DNA of 64,000 nt from Arachis hypogaea (lineage: Eukaryota; Streptophyta; Magnoliopsida; Fabales; Fabaceae), in contig NC_092041.1 of assembly GCF_003086295.3 (NCBI RefSeq), positions 96,063,827-96,127,826 on the forward strand, given 5' to 3'. Both the position numbers and the translations under genes were made by a program. Under the pieces are notes generated by a model, which was not told where the DNA came from, ran no database searches, and saw nothing but the letters and a program-made list of their open reading frames with translations. Below are positions 18,976 to 29,885 of the stretch, one piece after another. Each line of letters begins with the position of its first letter. Within the stretch, counting starts at the first letter, position 1.

Positions 18976-21900
18976 TGTAAGATCCAAGACTTTTGAAAAG
19001 TCCTATTTTGAACTAATCTTAAATCATATATTTATTTTCAGTTTTAATTTCAAAAATTCTTTTTATTGAAAATAATTTAAGGCAATTTTGATTAATTGGA
19101 TTTGAAATAAATTAAGGTTTTTTATCCAAACTCTATACTTATGGATTATTTTCTATTTATAATTTAAAGTTTTAGAAATTCAAAAATAATGAGATTTGGC
19201 TATTTAAATCAGAATTTTATCTAATTTTATGATTATTGAATTAATTTTTATAATTAAGTTATAAAGTTGGTAGTTATGAAATAATAAGAATTTTATATGA
19301 TTTGATTTTATATCAATTATATTTATATCATTCAATAATTTATGTTTTAAGGATAAAGAGAATTAATTATATTACTATGTATTTTCAATTAGAGAAATTG
19401 ATTGGGAATCAATTAGTATTTTTGTACCACAAATAAAATTCTAAAGTAATTTTTAGAAATTTAAGTTAGATTCCAAATTAATACTCTATGAACCAATTTT
19501 ATTAAAATTATCTTACTCAAATTAAACTCAAAAACCCCCAATTTTATACACAAACCCTAATTTACTACCCTAACCCACGCCCACTCTTCTCTCAGCGCAG
19601 CAACCCTTTCCCCAAACCCTAACATACATCTACTTCAGACAAAAGAAAGAAAGAAGAAAGAAAGGATGAGGGAAAGAAGGAAATGGTCGGCAGAGAGGGA
19701 GATCTGAGGGTGAGGGAGCGCTGATGGAAGGGCGCTGGAGCTGGTGGGCTGCGCCGTCACCTCGCCATGACCGTCATCAAGGAGCAGAGACACGAGCAAG
19801 GGAGAATCCACCGCAGTCGCGTCGTCATCGCGCACCAGAGGAGGAGGAGAACGACGGGGAGAAGAGGAATGCGTCGCCACCCTTTGCGCCATCACCTCCA
19901 TTCCGCGTCGCCGCCATTCATGCTTGCTCTACCACCGTGAAGCCCGTCGCCATTGCTGTAGTTGTCCGCGTCGCCACCCCGTCGAGGGGAGCCAGCATCA
20001 CCGTCGTTCATGGGTTAAGCAGAGGAGAGAGATCCGTGAGGAAGGGAGGGCCGCGACTAGTCCAGCCGCTGCACCCAGTCGCCGTTCATGTCACCGGCAC
20101 CGTCCTTGTCTGAACCCCCATCAGATCAGCCACTACCGAAGCTTCTGGTCGAGCTTTTGCCGCCGGGAATGCCATTGCCGGTAAGGGTTTAAGTTGGTCT
20201 TTATTTCTTTTGAGTTTTCCTGAGCTTTATCATCACTGCCTGTTTGTCACAGTCGCCTTTGCCAGAGTTCTGGTCGCTGCTGCTGCTCGAGGTGGTTACC
20301 GGGGCTGCCGCCAAACCGATTCAGCTACTGTCGCTGTCTCGTTTTCTTAGTTCGGTAAGTATTTATATTTCGGAAACCCCTGCGTTAGTATTCTATTATG
20401 TTTGGTTATAAACTCAGAGGTTTGGTAACGTAGATTCGAGTTCTGTATGTTGAATGCCACTTTTAAGTTGCTGTGAGTGCTGCGAAAGTGATCAGGGGCT
20501 GAGTATGTAGTTATCGTTGGTTCCTAGCTAAGAGAAAAGAGTTCGGTTGATGCGTTTGGGTTATGGTTGTGACGGGTCGAGGTAGGGGCTTTTTATAATT
20601 TATTTAAATTGGAAATTTTTATAAATAGATATGCTGTGCGAAATATATTTCTGGTGATTATGCAAGTCTTATGAATTGTCTGATTATGTCTTGGATGAAT
20701 ATGGTTGCAAGTTTAGGTGAAATAATGTCTGATTTTGATACATTGGAGATTTTTATATTGGTTGATTTGAAATGGCCTTGATAGTATGAAAGTCTGAGTT
20801 TTGTTTATTGGAAACTGATTTGGTCTTGAACCCGTTGAGAGGGGATTGATGATTGGTTTGGTTGGGACCCGAAAAGGGTGGCAAAGTCCAAGTTTTATGG
20901 GAGATGCTGCCAAAATTTCTATAAAATCTGAGACTTTATTTGAAACAGTATTTTAAAAAGGAATGGATTATGCCTTGAACTGTATTACCGATAAATGAAT
21001 TAGGTTTGAACCCTTTTATTAAGAAAATCATTATATTTTGAATGTAGACTATTTTAGAAAGGAATCATGTTTTAAAGTCGATTTAAAGATGAAAATAATT
21101 AAGTTTTGGAATTTGATTAAGTAAGCAAATTTGAAGGAGTTTTAATGGAGTTTGATTAACTAATTTCACTTTACGACATTTTAGGAAAAGTTTGAAGTAT
21201 TTTCTAAAACTGTGATTTAGTAAAACTGAAACAATTTCCAAGCCTTTGGAAACAGATTTAAGAATGAAACTGAAATTGGTTTTCGATTTAAATGATTTGG
21301 TTTTAGTTTAAGTAAGTTGGTTTTGAAATTGGTTCGGAATATTTGGATACATGACTTGGTTTTGGTTTAAATTCAATTTTATTTATTCAAATCAAGAAGT
21401 TAAGGTTTTGGAGGTTTTCAATGAATTTAAGAAAGAGTTAGGTTATTCTCTCCTGAAGTCTTGAGGCTCTGCTGAGGAATTTTATGACGAAATCCTGATT
21501 TAGAAATGAATGATTTTGAGTCTTTCAAAAGAGATTTTGGATTCGGTATGGTTTTGAGATTGTTTGAAAGTGTTGGAAAGATGTGGAAAGTGGCTTCGTT
21601 TCGAAAAATGATTCTTGGCAAGGTGTGAATTGAATATGTTTGTTATTTAAAAGTGAATGGGTCAACAATGAATTTGAAATAAGTTATTGAGCCTGATTGA
21701 TTGTGGATATCATCAAGATTGATGAGTTATTGTTTGGTAGGCATAAGGGCCGGGTTCGTCCCACTTATACTGAGAGGTTTGATATTGATGAGATTGTTGA
21801 TAAGTCGGTTGCGCCTGGCAAGGACGGTGGTTTAATCCCGCTTGTCGAGGTTGCGGTGCCCGCGTAAGGACGGTGGTTCAATCCTGCTTACGTACAGATG

Positions 21901-23161
21901 TGAGGTCGAAGGCAGAGTATCCTGCTCACATCCTTTTAGATCACAAGAGCGTGCAGGCACTGACATCCTGGACCGTGTGGCGGGCACGTTATCCCAGAGG
22001 GTTCCCATTTATACGTGACCGAAAGGCAATATTCCCATGGGAATGTGTCGGGTTGGCAATTTAACCTACAATGTGATATCACAGCCAGTAGGACAGACAT
22101 TCATCATTTGCATTTATGTGACATTGTTTGGGTGTGCATATTGTAATTGGTTCACCTATGTGAATACTTATGTTAATTGCTAACTGCTATATTTGTTGTA
22201 ATTGCTATTGATTGTGTTTGAACTACATTATTTGTGATTGTGTTTGATTGGTTGGTTTGTGATGAATTGGTTGATGATTGAGTTGTTTGGGCCGGGGGCC
22301 TTGTTGGATTGGATGGGCTTGAGGCCGTGGTTGGTATGTTGAGTTCTAGTTCTGTATAAAGTATCTGATTGGTTCAGTATAGACTTAATGAACTTATGCT
22401 TGGAACAAGATGATCATTTATACTGCGTAGGTAACTACTTTCATGGTTGTGGTCTAGAAAAGTATGAAAAATCAAACTCTTACAGCATAGACTTAATTGA
22501 ACCTATGTTTGGGACATGTTGGTTCATACTGTCTAGGAAAAACTTTTTAGATTTTACAAGAAAGGAAAAAGGTTTTGTTTTAAAATATTTGAGAAATTTA
22601 CCAAGTCTTCAAAAAAGGATTTTCTGGATTTTGAATGTGTATCCAAGGTTTTTGGAAAGACTCATAAGACGAGTAATGATCACTGTAATTCTATTTTACG
22701 TATCTTGTTATAGCAATTTCTGTAATCCTATAGTGAGAACAAGTGAAGATGGCATTCTCTCTCCCTTACAGGTTATTCCTTTTCAGGATATGGACGTCTA
22801 AGCTTCAGAAGAGTTATGTTCATTTTCTTTTTATTCAGTATTTTTGTATTATCTTAGCTATTATTTTTCCCTCGCCTTTATCTTTATTAAGTTTGTAAGA
22901 GGGATAGGAAATTATGATATGTATGTTTGTAAGCTAGTGTTATGTGTTTATATATATATATATATTTAAGGTATTGTATCGGGTTTGTATGTACATATAT
23001 GTTTATGTTTTCAACGAAAAAGTGTTTTTGAAAGGTTATGCGGTCTTAAGTTTTAAACAGTCTCCTATTTTAGTATTAAATATGTTCAGAGTTGTCATAA
23101 TGCCCAAGCTATCAGAGTGGCGCAGCTGGAAGCGTGACATTCGGATAGTGAGGGTGTTACA
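18976..23161 (+). mobile_element. Solo LTR G, 4186 bp, chromovirus type
   Basis: It starts TGTAAGATCC and ends GGGTGTTACA, with the perfect 5-bp duplication TAGCA (18971-18975 and 23162-23166). It has no PBS, gag or pol inside. Parts match the LTR of the chromovirus at 49071-52600, for example the word GACATTCATCATTTGCAT-like near 22092 and ACAGGCATTCATCATATGC near 51685. It thus looks like a single long LTR of a related Tekay/Del-type family left after LTR-LTR recombination. A GC-rich stretch (19560-20200) is followed by GGTAAGGG, a possible splice donor; ORFs there are not supported as genes. Confidence 0.85.
21819..21892 (+). repeat. Two covarying hairpins in solo LTR G
   Basis: GCAAGGACGGTGGTTTAATC (copy 1) and GTAAGGACGGTGGTTCAATC (copy 2) lie side by side. 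Each is closed by its own matching stem: CAAG/CTTG (21819-21844) and CGTAAG/CTTACG (21863-21892). The stem sequence differs but pairing is kept. Confidence 0.45.
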
Positions 23162-23166
23162 TAGCA

Positions 23167-24010
23167 TGCATTCTTCATCAAATTTAAAGGGAACATGAGA
23201 GACTAATAAGTTGCTCAAAGGCTTTGCAATCTTGGAAAAGTCTTTAATGAACCTTTTATAGAACCCAACATGCCCCAAAAAATTTCTTATTGCCTTGACA
23301 TTGTTAGGTGGGACTAATTTTTTAATTACCTCCACTTTAGGTCTACCCACCTCTATGCCTTTGTTAGAGATTCGGTGGCCAAGAACTATACCCTCAGTGA
23401 CCATAAAATGACACTTTTTCTAGTTCAAAACCAAATTGGTTTCTTGGCACCTATTTAGAACTAAGGCAAGATGATGTAGGCAATTAAAAAATAAACTTTC
23501 AAAAATTGAAATGTCATCTATGAAGATCTCAATGTATTTTTCAATCATGTCAGAAAAAATGAACAACATACACCTTTGGAATGTGGCAGGTGCATTGCAC
23601 AATCCAAAGGACATGTGCCTATAAGTAAAAACACCATGTGTACATGTGAAAGAAGTTTTCTCCTGGTTCTTAGGATCCACTACAATTTGGTTGTAGCCTG
23701 AATAACCATCCAAGAAGCAATAATAGGCATGTCCTGCCGGCATTTGATCCATGAATGAGAGAGGAAAGTGATTCTTCTTGGTGTCTTCATTGAGTTTTCT
23801 GTAGTCTATGCACATGCGCCAACTAGTCACAATTCTTGTTGGTATCAATTCATTCTTCTCATTAGGCACCACAGTGACACCACCTTTCTTAGGGACTACT
23901 TGGATAGGGTTAACCCATGAGCTGTCTGAGATTGGATAGATCACCAATGCCTCTCATAACTTCAACACCTCTTTTTGCACAACCTCTTTCATTGTAAGAT
24001 TTAATCTTTT
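23167..24010 (-). pseudogene. pol: Athila-like element F: reverse transcriptase
   Basis: On the minus strand, 23947-23420 reads WVNPIQVVPKKGG, WRMCIDYRKLN, FPLSFMDQM, FLDGYSGYNQI, FGLCNAPATFQRCM and the catalytic FIDD (FIDDISIF). It is followed after a stop by the RT thumb and connection (VLGHRISNKGIEV, FLGHVGFYKRFIKDFSKIA) down to 23167. Here solo LTR G splits it; the reading continues at 18975. Stops at 23945-24010 and 23417 mark decay. The gene lies between F protease on its upstream side and RNase H on its downstream side. Confidence 0.88.
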
Positions 24011-24196
24011 CTGTGGTTGAACTATAGGTTTTGAATCATCTTCTAGAAGAATTTGTGCATATACATTGTTGGACTAATCCCCTTAAGATCAGAGATTGTC
24101 CATCCAATGGCATCTTTGTGGCTCCTTAGAACTTCAAGCAATTCCTTCTCTTCCTTTTTACTTAGTGCAAAGCTGATGATTACTGGGAAGGTGTCA

Positions 24197-24646
24197 TCAT
24201 CTCCCAAGAATGCATACTTGAGATTGAAGGGTTGGCTTGAAAACAAGCTTGGGTGCTTCCTCTTTTTCTTTTATTTTCTCTAGCACACTTGAAGTGGCTA
24301 TGATCTCCTCTAGTTCTTCATCACATGACTCATGAACAACTTCAAAAGCTTTATCAAACTTCTCTTTTCCCAGGACTTCATGCACTAAGGATTCAATGAC
24401 ATCAACCCTCATGCATTCTTCAGGGGGTTCACTTGGATAGTTCATGTCCTTGAAGATATTGAACGCCATCTTCTCTTCATGAACTCTGAGAACTAGCTCC
24501 CCTTTTTTAACATCAATGATAGCTCTGGCAGTGGCTAAGAATGGTCTCCCCAAGATGATTGATGCATTGACATTCTTGTCCATATCTAGCACCATAAAGT
24601 AAGCTGGGAAGATAAATTCATCCATTTTCACTAGCAGATTCTCCAC
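24197..24646 (-). pseudogene. pro: Athila-like element F: protease C-terminal half
   Basis: 149 open codons with ILGRPFLATARAIIDV, the same motif as in the A protease at 8080. They are followed by an acidic linker (EELEEIIATSSVLEKIKEKEE) that leads towards RT. The catalytic Asp part lies in the decayed stretch above 24647. Confidence 0.8.
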
Positions 24647-25543
24647 TACTCCATGGGAAAACTTGAAAGATCTATCTGCTAGTTAGAGTGCCCTCCTAGT
24701 TGGTTTGACTTCTTCAATCAACATTCTCTTCATCACTGAAAGAGGCATCAAAACTCCCAGGATCCTTCAATTTTTGAGGGAGATTTTTTTTGTATGATAG
24801 CACTGCATTCTTAGATCAAAACCACTGTCTCTTTGTCCTTCTAACTCCTTTTTTAAGACATGAGTTCCTTTAAGAACTTGGCATATAGAGGCATTTGCTC
24901 TAATTCTTTAGCAAATAGGATGTTAATTTGAAGCTTCTTGAAGATCTCAAGAAATTTAAAAAACTACTTGTCCCTCATATCCTTTTGAAGTCTCTGAGGA
25001 TATGGGGCTCTTGGCACATAAGACTTCAAGACTTCTTTCTCTTTAGGTGGAGCTGGTTCATGATCTTCTTTCTCTTTTTAGTTTGCTCACTTTTGTGTTA
25101 GCTTCTTCACCTTGTATTTCTTGGCTTGTGGATGGCCCTTCTACCACCTTCCCACTTGTCAACATGATGGCCTTGCACTCTTTCTGTAGGTTATTTTCAG
25201 TATCATTGGGGAAGATATTGATGGGTTTAGCTAGTTACTTAGAGATTTGACCTATTTGTGCCTTTAGCTTCTTTATTGTAGCACTTTGATTTTGCATGTT
25301 AGACTTTGTCTCTTCTCTAAAGCTCTTCATTTCCTCTCTAGAGCTCTCTTCATATTTCATGAATTTTTAAAGAGTAGTTCTAGCCTAAAAAATTTTTGAG
25401 GGTGAAATTGGTTGTTTTGTGGTTGCATGTTGTTCTGGATTGGAATGTTTGGGTTGATTAGTTGGTGGTTGAAATTGTTTGTGTTGCAAAAATTATTGTT
25501 GGGATCACTGCTCCTTTGCCCTTGGCTTTATTGACCTTCCCAC
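24647..25543 (-). pseudogene. Athila-like element F: decayed gag end and protease start
   Basis: Between protease and the insertion of element C. Only short fragments remain in frame, such as Gln/Asn-rich gag tail words. It is joined to 37434 once element C and one copy of CCCAC are left out. No intact ORF. Confidence 0.55.
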
Positions 25544-27483
25544 TGATGAATCCACATTTCATGAAATTTATTTGCTTTAATTAGGTGGATTTTATTGATT
25601 TTTCTTGCATTTATCCCTTATAATAGCATAGTTTCATGATGTCTTCTTAATTTGTGCTTAAAAGTGAAAACATGCTTTTTAGGTCTTTTTATTGCTAAAT
25701 TTTATTCACTTTGATCCCATTTGGTGCCTTGATGTATTTGTCAAGTGATTTCAGGTTTTCAAGGCAAGTTTGGGTTGAAAAAGTGAAGAAAGAGCATCCA
25801 AAAGGGGAGAAATCATGAAGAAAATGGAGTTTGGAAGCTGCTGCAAAGATGCGTACGCACAACGGTGACTTCGTGCAAGGATGCGTACGCACCAATTATC
25901 ATGCGTACGCATGATGGGTATTTTGTGCAAGGATTCGTACGCACGACGTGCGTACGCACGATGGATATTTTGCGCAAGGATGTGTACGCACCAAAAGTCG
26001 TGCGTACGCACCACTGCATGCACGTGAGGTCATTAATGGCAAATCGCTGGGGGTGATTTTTAGGCCTCCAAAGCTCAATCCATATCATTTCTGAAACTAT
26101 TTCAAGCCAAAGTGAAGAGGAATGATGGGGGGCAATTAGGTTTAGATTTTTACATATTTTAGCTTAGTTTTCTAGTGAGAGAAGCTCCTCCTCTCTCTAG
26201 AATTAGGATTTTCTTAGTTTAATTTCCTTTAATTTTAGCATTTAATTATTGTTTTAGTGTAGTTTCATTTATGTTTCTATGCTTTTTTATCTTTATCTTC
26301 TTCATCTCCTTTTGTTTTTTCCTCTTTTATGTCAATTTCTCATGTTATGAACACTCTTGTTAATTTTGCTTCTAATTATTGCAATTTATGTTTTCATGTC
26401 ATTTATTACTTTTTCTAGATGTTATTGTTGCTTTCTTGCTTTGGTAGTTTTAGAATTTATTTTATTACAATTTAATATTATTTTATTCTCATACACACCA
26501 AGTGTTTGATAAAATACTTGGCTTAGTTTTCACTTAGTTTTTCTACACTCTTGGCTTGAAATTGTTGACTTTGGTAATCCTTGATGTCCATTCTTGTTTG
26601 ATACATTAGAGTAGTTAGTTAATTTGGTTTTTCTTGATTCTATGTGACCCCTTAGTGTTTACATACGACTTAGGGATTGAAATTAACTATGCCTATTTGA
26701 CTTATCTTTGATGTAAGGTTGACTAAGTAGGATTAACTCTTCATAATCATCATATGTTTGTGGTTAATGACTAGGATAGGTAGCCTTAGTTCTCAATTAC
26801 TTGCTAAGAGGTTTCTTGCATTTTAATCTTCCTTGCTATGACATTTAATTGCTTTGATGTTTAATTTCTTGCATGTTTAGTTTTCACACTCTTGGTTGAG
26901 AAATTGGATGTTTGGGTGGAATTGAGTTGTGGATGTCCATTCCGCATTGTGTCTGAATAGTTAATTGATTTGGTTTCCATTGACACTAGTCTTTCACTAA
27001 GTAATTAGTGAGTTAACTAGGACTTATGGATTGAGATCAATTACACCCTTTTGACTAATTCTCAAGGAAGATTGAGTAGTTTGGATTGATTCCACACAAT
27101 TGCCATGTTTGTGGTCCACAACTAGGATAGGAATCCCTAATTACCCAATTCTTGCCAAGAGTCCTTTTTACCATTTAATTTACATTTTCATTGCTTTTAC
27201 TTGCTTTGACTTTTGCTTTCTTGCATGCTAAGTTACTTCATTGCTATTTACATTTCTTGCTTTCTTGCTTTTCCAATTTCCCATGCTCTCTCTCTCACAG
27301 CCAATAATTGTACACTTCATTGCAACTCCTAGGGAAGACGACCTGAGGTTTAGTACTCTCGGTTATTTTAATTAGAATTTGTAAACATTTGATTAAGAGA
27401 ATTCATTGTTGGTTTGGACTATGCTACCAACGAATTAATTCTTATTTTGATTGATTCCAAACGATACAAGAGTTCTCTTATCA
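25544..27483 (+). repeat. Element C 5' LTR
   Basis: 1940 bp. A GTGCGTACGCAC array lies at 25850-26030. It keeps about 85 bp (around 26970-27055) that are missing from the 3' LTR. Confidence 0.93.
25850..26030 (+). repeat. Palindrome array in the C 5' LTR
   Basis: Units of GTGCGTACGCAC, with the perfect 14-mer CGTGCGTACGCACG at 25947-25960. They are separated by TTTTGTGCAAGGAT-like spacers. Some units have decayed at CpG (GTGTACGCAC, CATGCGTACGCATG). Confidence 0.88.
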
Positions 27484-27487
27484 AATT

Positions 27488-27505
27488 TGGAGCCGTTGCT
27501 GGAGA
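27488..27505 (+). promoter_or_regulatory. Element C primer-binding site, decayed
   Basis: TGGAGCCGTTGCTGGAGA differs at three of 18 positions from the tRNA-Asp site TGGCGCCGTTGCCGGGGA in A+. It starts 5 bp after the LTR. Confidence 0.75.
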
Positions 27506-27658
27506 ATTACAATAGTGTTATATTATTGGTTATTGTTAATATGTGAATATGTGAATATATGAATAGTTTGCTTTTGATTGATTGCTTATTTTTTGCTAGT
27601 TTTAGGAGTCCATTTTGCTTGTTCTTATTATCTTTTGTTTTGTCTCCTTTTTTCTCCT

Positions 27659-27734
27659 ATGGATTCTCACCCATTGCATTATGAGTTTGGTTGCTATTGT
27701 GTTATAGGGGTTGAGAATTTCAAGTATATGTCAC
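27659..27734 (+). pseudogene. Element C ORF1 start, cut by solo LTR D
   Basis: ATG at 27659 opens MDSHPLHYEFGCY, the same start as ORF1 of element E (MNSHPFGYKFGYNY, 59709). The frame is interrupted by solo LTR D after 27734. The remainder after 29239 (about 29239-29400, WNEENSQEDW-like) is short and broken. It is not a recognisable gag; its function is unknown. Confidence 0.5.
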
Positions 27735-29233
27735 TGATGAGAGAACTTTTGCGTGGTCTAGAAATTTGCGGATAAATCCTCGTTGCAAGTATAGTTTCTA
27801 AACCTTCGAAAGTCCTTTCATACAAACGTTTTGGTTGTCACGAGTAACAAACCCCTTTGAGATTGATAACCGAGTATTCAAACCTCGGGTCGTCTTCTCA
27901 AGAAATTGCAGGGAGGTATGTTCTTATTATTGGTTGTGAGTCTTGTAATGTAAGGGTTTTAGAAAGTAGGGAAGCAGTATGTTGAATGATAAGAAAAATA
28001 AAATAATAATAATAAAATAAACTCTTGGTAAGGTATTAGAAATTAGAGGTCCTATCCTGGCTATCCTTATCAGTAGTGATAATAATCGAATCTTAATTCC
28101 ACTTCGTTAGCCTTTACTAATATAAAGGAATGTCAAGGGATTAATTGGTTTGATCTTCGGATCCTATTTATTTCCTAAGAAAAGATTGGGATTATTGAAG
28201 TTCAACTCAATTGGCAAGATAACAATTATCAATTATGCTGTTGAATTGGATAATTCCTGAGTTACTGATTTCTTAACCAAAATCAAAAGGGGAAAAGTAA
28301 ATCTTACTGGAATAAAGATGTCTTCAGAGTAAAAGCAATAATAGCATAATTAAAAGAAAGCAATATTAAACTGAAATACCTCAAATAACATTAATTTAAA
28401 AGAGTAATCTGTAACATGGAAGAGTTCATAAATTAAATTGGGAAAATAAATAAAAATAAAGAACCTGTGATTGAGAGTCGCTTCTAAAACTAAGAGAAAT
28501 CCTAAATCCTAATTCTAAGAGAGAGGAGAGAACCTCTCTCTCTAAAAACTACATCTACTCCTAAAATTGTGAATGTGAAAGCTTCCCCATGAATGAATGG
28601 ATTCCCCCACTTTATAGCCTCTAATCTGTGTTTTCTGGGCCGCAAACTGGGTTAAAAACAGCCCAAAAATCGCCCCCAGCGTATTCTGGTACGTACAGGT
28701 CGCGGAAAAGTGACGCGGCCGCATGGCTCACGCGGCCGCACGGGTTGTGTTCCTGCCAGGTCACGCGTCCGCGTGACCCAGCGTTCGCGTCGCCTGGCAT
28801 TGGGGCAGCTATGGCAAATTATATATCAAATCGAAGCCCCGGACGTTAGCTTTCCAACGCAACTGGAAACGCATCGTTTGGACCTCTGTAGCTAAAGTTA
28901 TAGCCATTTGAGTGCAAAGAGGTCAGGCTAGATAGCTTAGCAATTTCTCCAACTTCTTGTATTCCTTCCACTTTTGCATGCTTCCTTTCCATCCTCTGAG
29001 CCATTCCTGCCCTGTAATCTCTGAAATCACTTAACACACATATCAAGGCATCTAATGGTAATAAGAGAGGATTAATAATAAGCAAATATAAGATCAAAGA
29101 AGCACGTTTTCAATCATAGTACAAAATCAGGAAGGAAATATAAAACTATGCAAATATTATGAATAAGTGGGTAAAGAGTTGATAAAATCCACTCAATTGA
29201 GCACAAGATAAACCATAAAATAGTGGTTTATCA
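27735..29233 (-). mobile_element. Solo LTR D, minus strand
   Basis: 1499 bp with the duplication GTCAC on both sides (27730-27734 and 29234-29238). Read on the minus strand it starts TGATAAACCAC and ends TTCTCTCATCA, and it matches the LTR of element E (58124-59535) at both ends. No PBS or internal sequence remains. A palindrome group with GCGGCCGC (28715-28740) and TCACGCGTCCGCGTGA (28761-28776) lies inside. Confidence 0.92.
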
Positions 29234-29238
29234 GTCAC

Positions 29239-29735
29239 CTAAATGGAATGAAGAGAATTCACAAGAAGATTGGGTGTACAATCTTTGGAATCTCAAAAGC
29301 CATGGAACTTGCAAACATTGGTGGAAATTCAAGGAACAATGGAAACACAAGCCTCCTTGATGAGAGCTTCTCAATAAAGTCCAACTTAAAGACTTTAAAT
29401 AGAAGTGCTTGGTGGGAGACACCCCACCATGGTAAAACCTTCCAACTTTCTTCCTTTATTGCATTCTTGTAAGTATGTCTCTTGATTGGTAACTTGTCTT
29501 TTTAGATTTTAAGTTTTTCAATTGCTCTTTTTACAATTTTGAAGTTTTTAATTAGTTGTGGATAGTTGAAGTGGTTTGGTAGCTTTTGTTTGTGCATATT
29601 TCAAGTACTTTGAGTAGTTAACAAATTTTGTTTTGGAAAGTGGTAATTTTAAAGTTGAATGTAAATAGTTGCAGATTTTTGTTAATTTTTTGTTTCTGTG
29701 AATATTAGGATGTTGGGTGATGTTAAAAAAAATCG
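29239..29735 (+). other. Element C ORF1 remnant and pre-array segment
   Basis: It holds the hairpin GGTGGG (29411-29416), loop AGACAC, CCCACC (29423-29428), equivalent to 8425-8442 in A+. The rest is T-rich. No intact gene. Confidence 0.5.
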
Positions 29736-29885
29736 CTTCGTGCGTATGCACGGTGCTGGTGTGTACGCACACTCGAAAAACATGGCCCCTATCCGTGGCA
29801 TTTGCACAGTTGGTGCGCACGCACGAATCCTAATTCCTTCAACCGTGCGTACGCATGTCCGTGGTGCGTACGCACCGATGCAACA
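29736..29885 (+). repeat. Palindrome array before the C ORF2 module
   Basis: Units GTGCGTATGCAC, GTGTACGCAC, GTGCGCACGCAC, CGTGCGTACGCATG and GTGCGTACGCAC in 140 bp. It is the same motif as in both C LTRs and stands in the same place as 8583-8755 in A+. Confidence 0.85.

Noticed and set aside
19724..20184. GC-rich ORFs in solo LTR G that look like a small host gene
   Set aside because: They lie within an LTR bounded by a perfect TSD, Arg/Ala/His-rich on several frames, with no recognisable domain. Gene capture remains possible but unsupported.
22388..22801. 137-codon ORF in solo LTR G
   Set aside because: No known motif, rich in Leu/Phe/Ser from AT-rich DNA, and not seen in the related LTR at 49071-52600.
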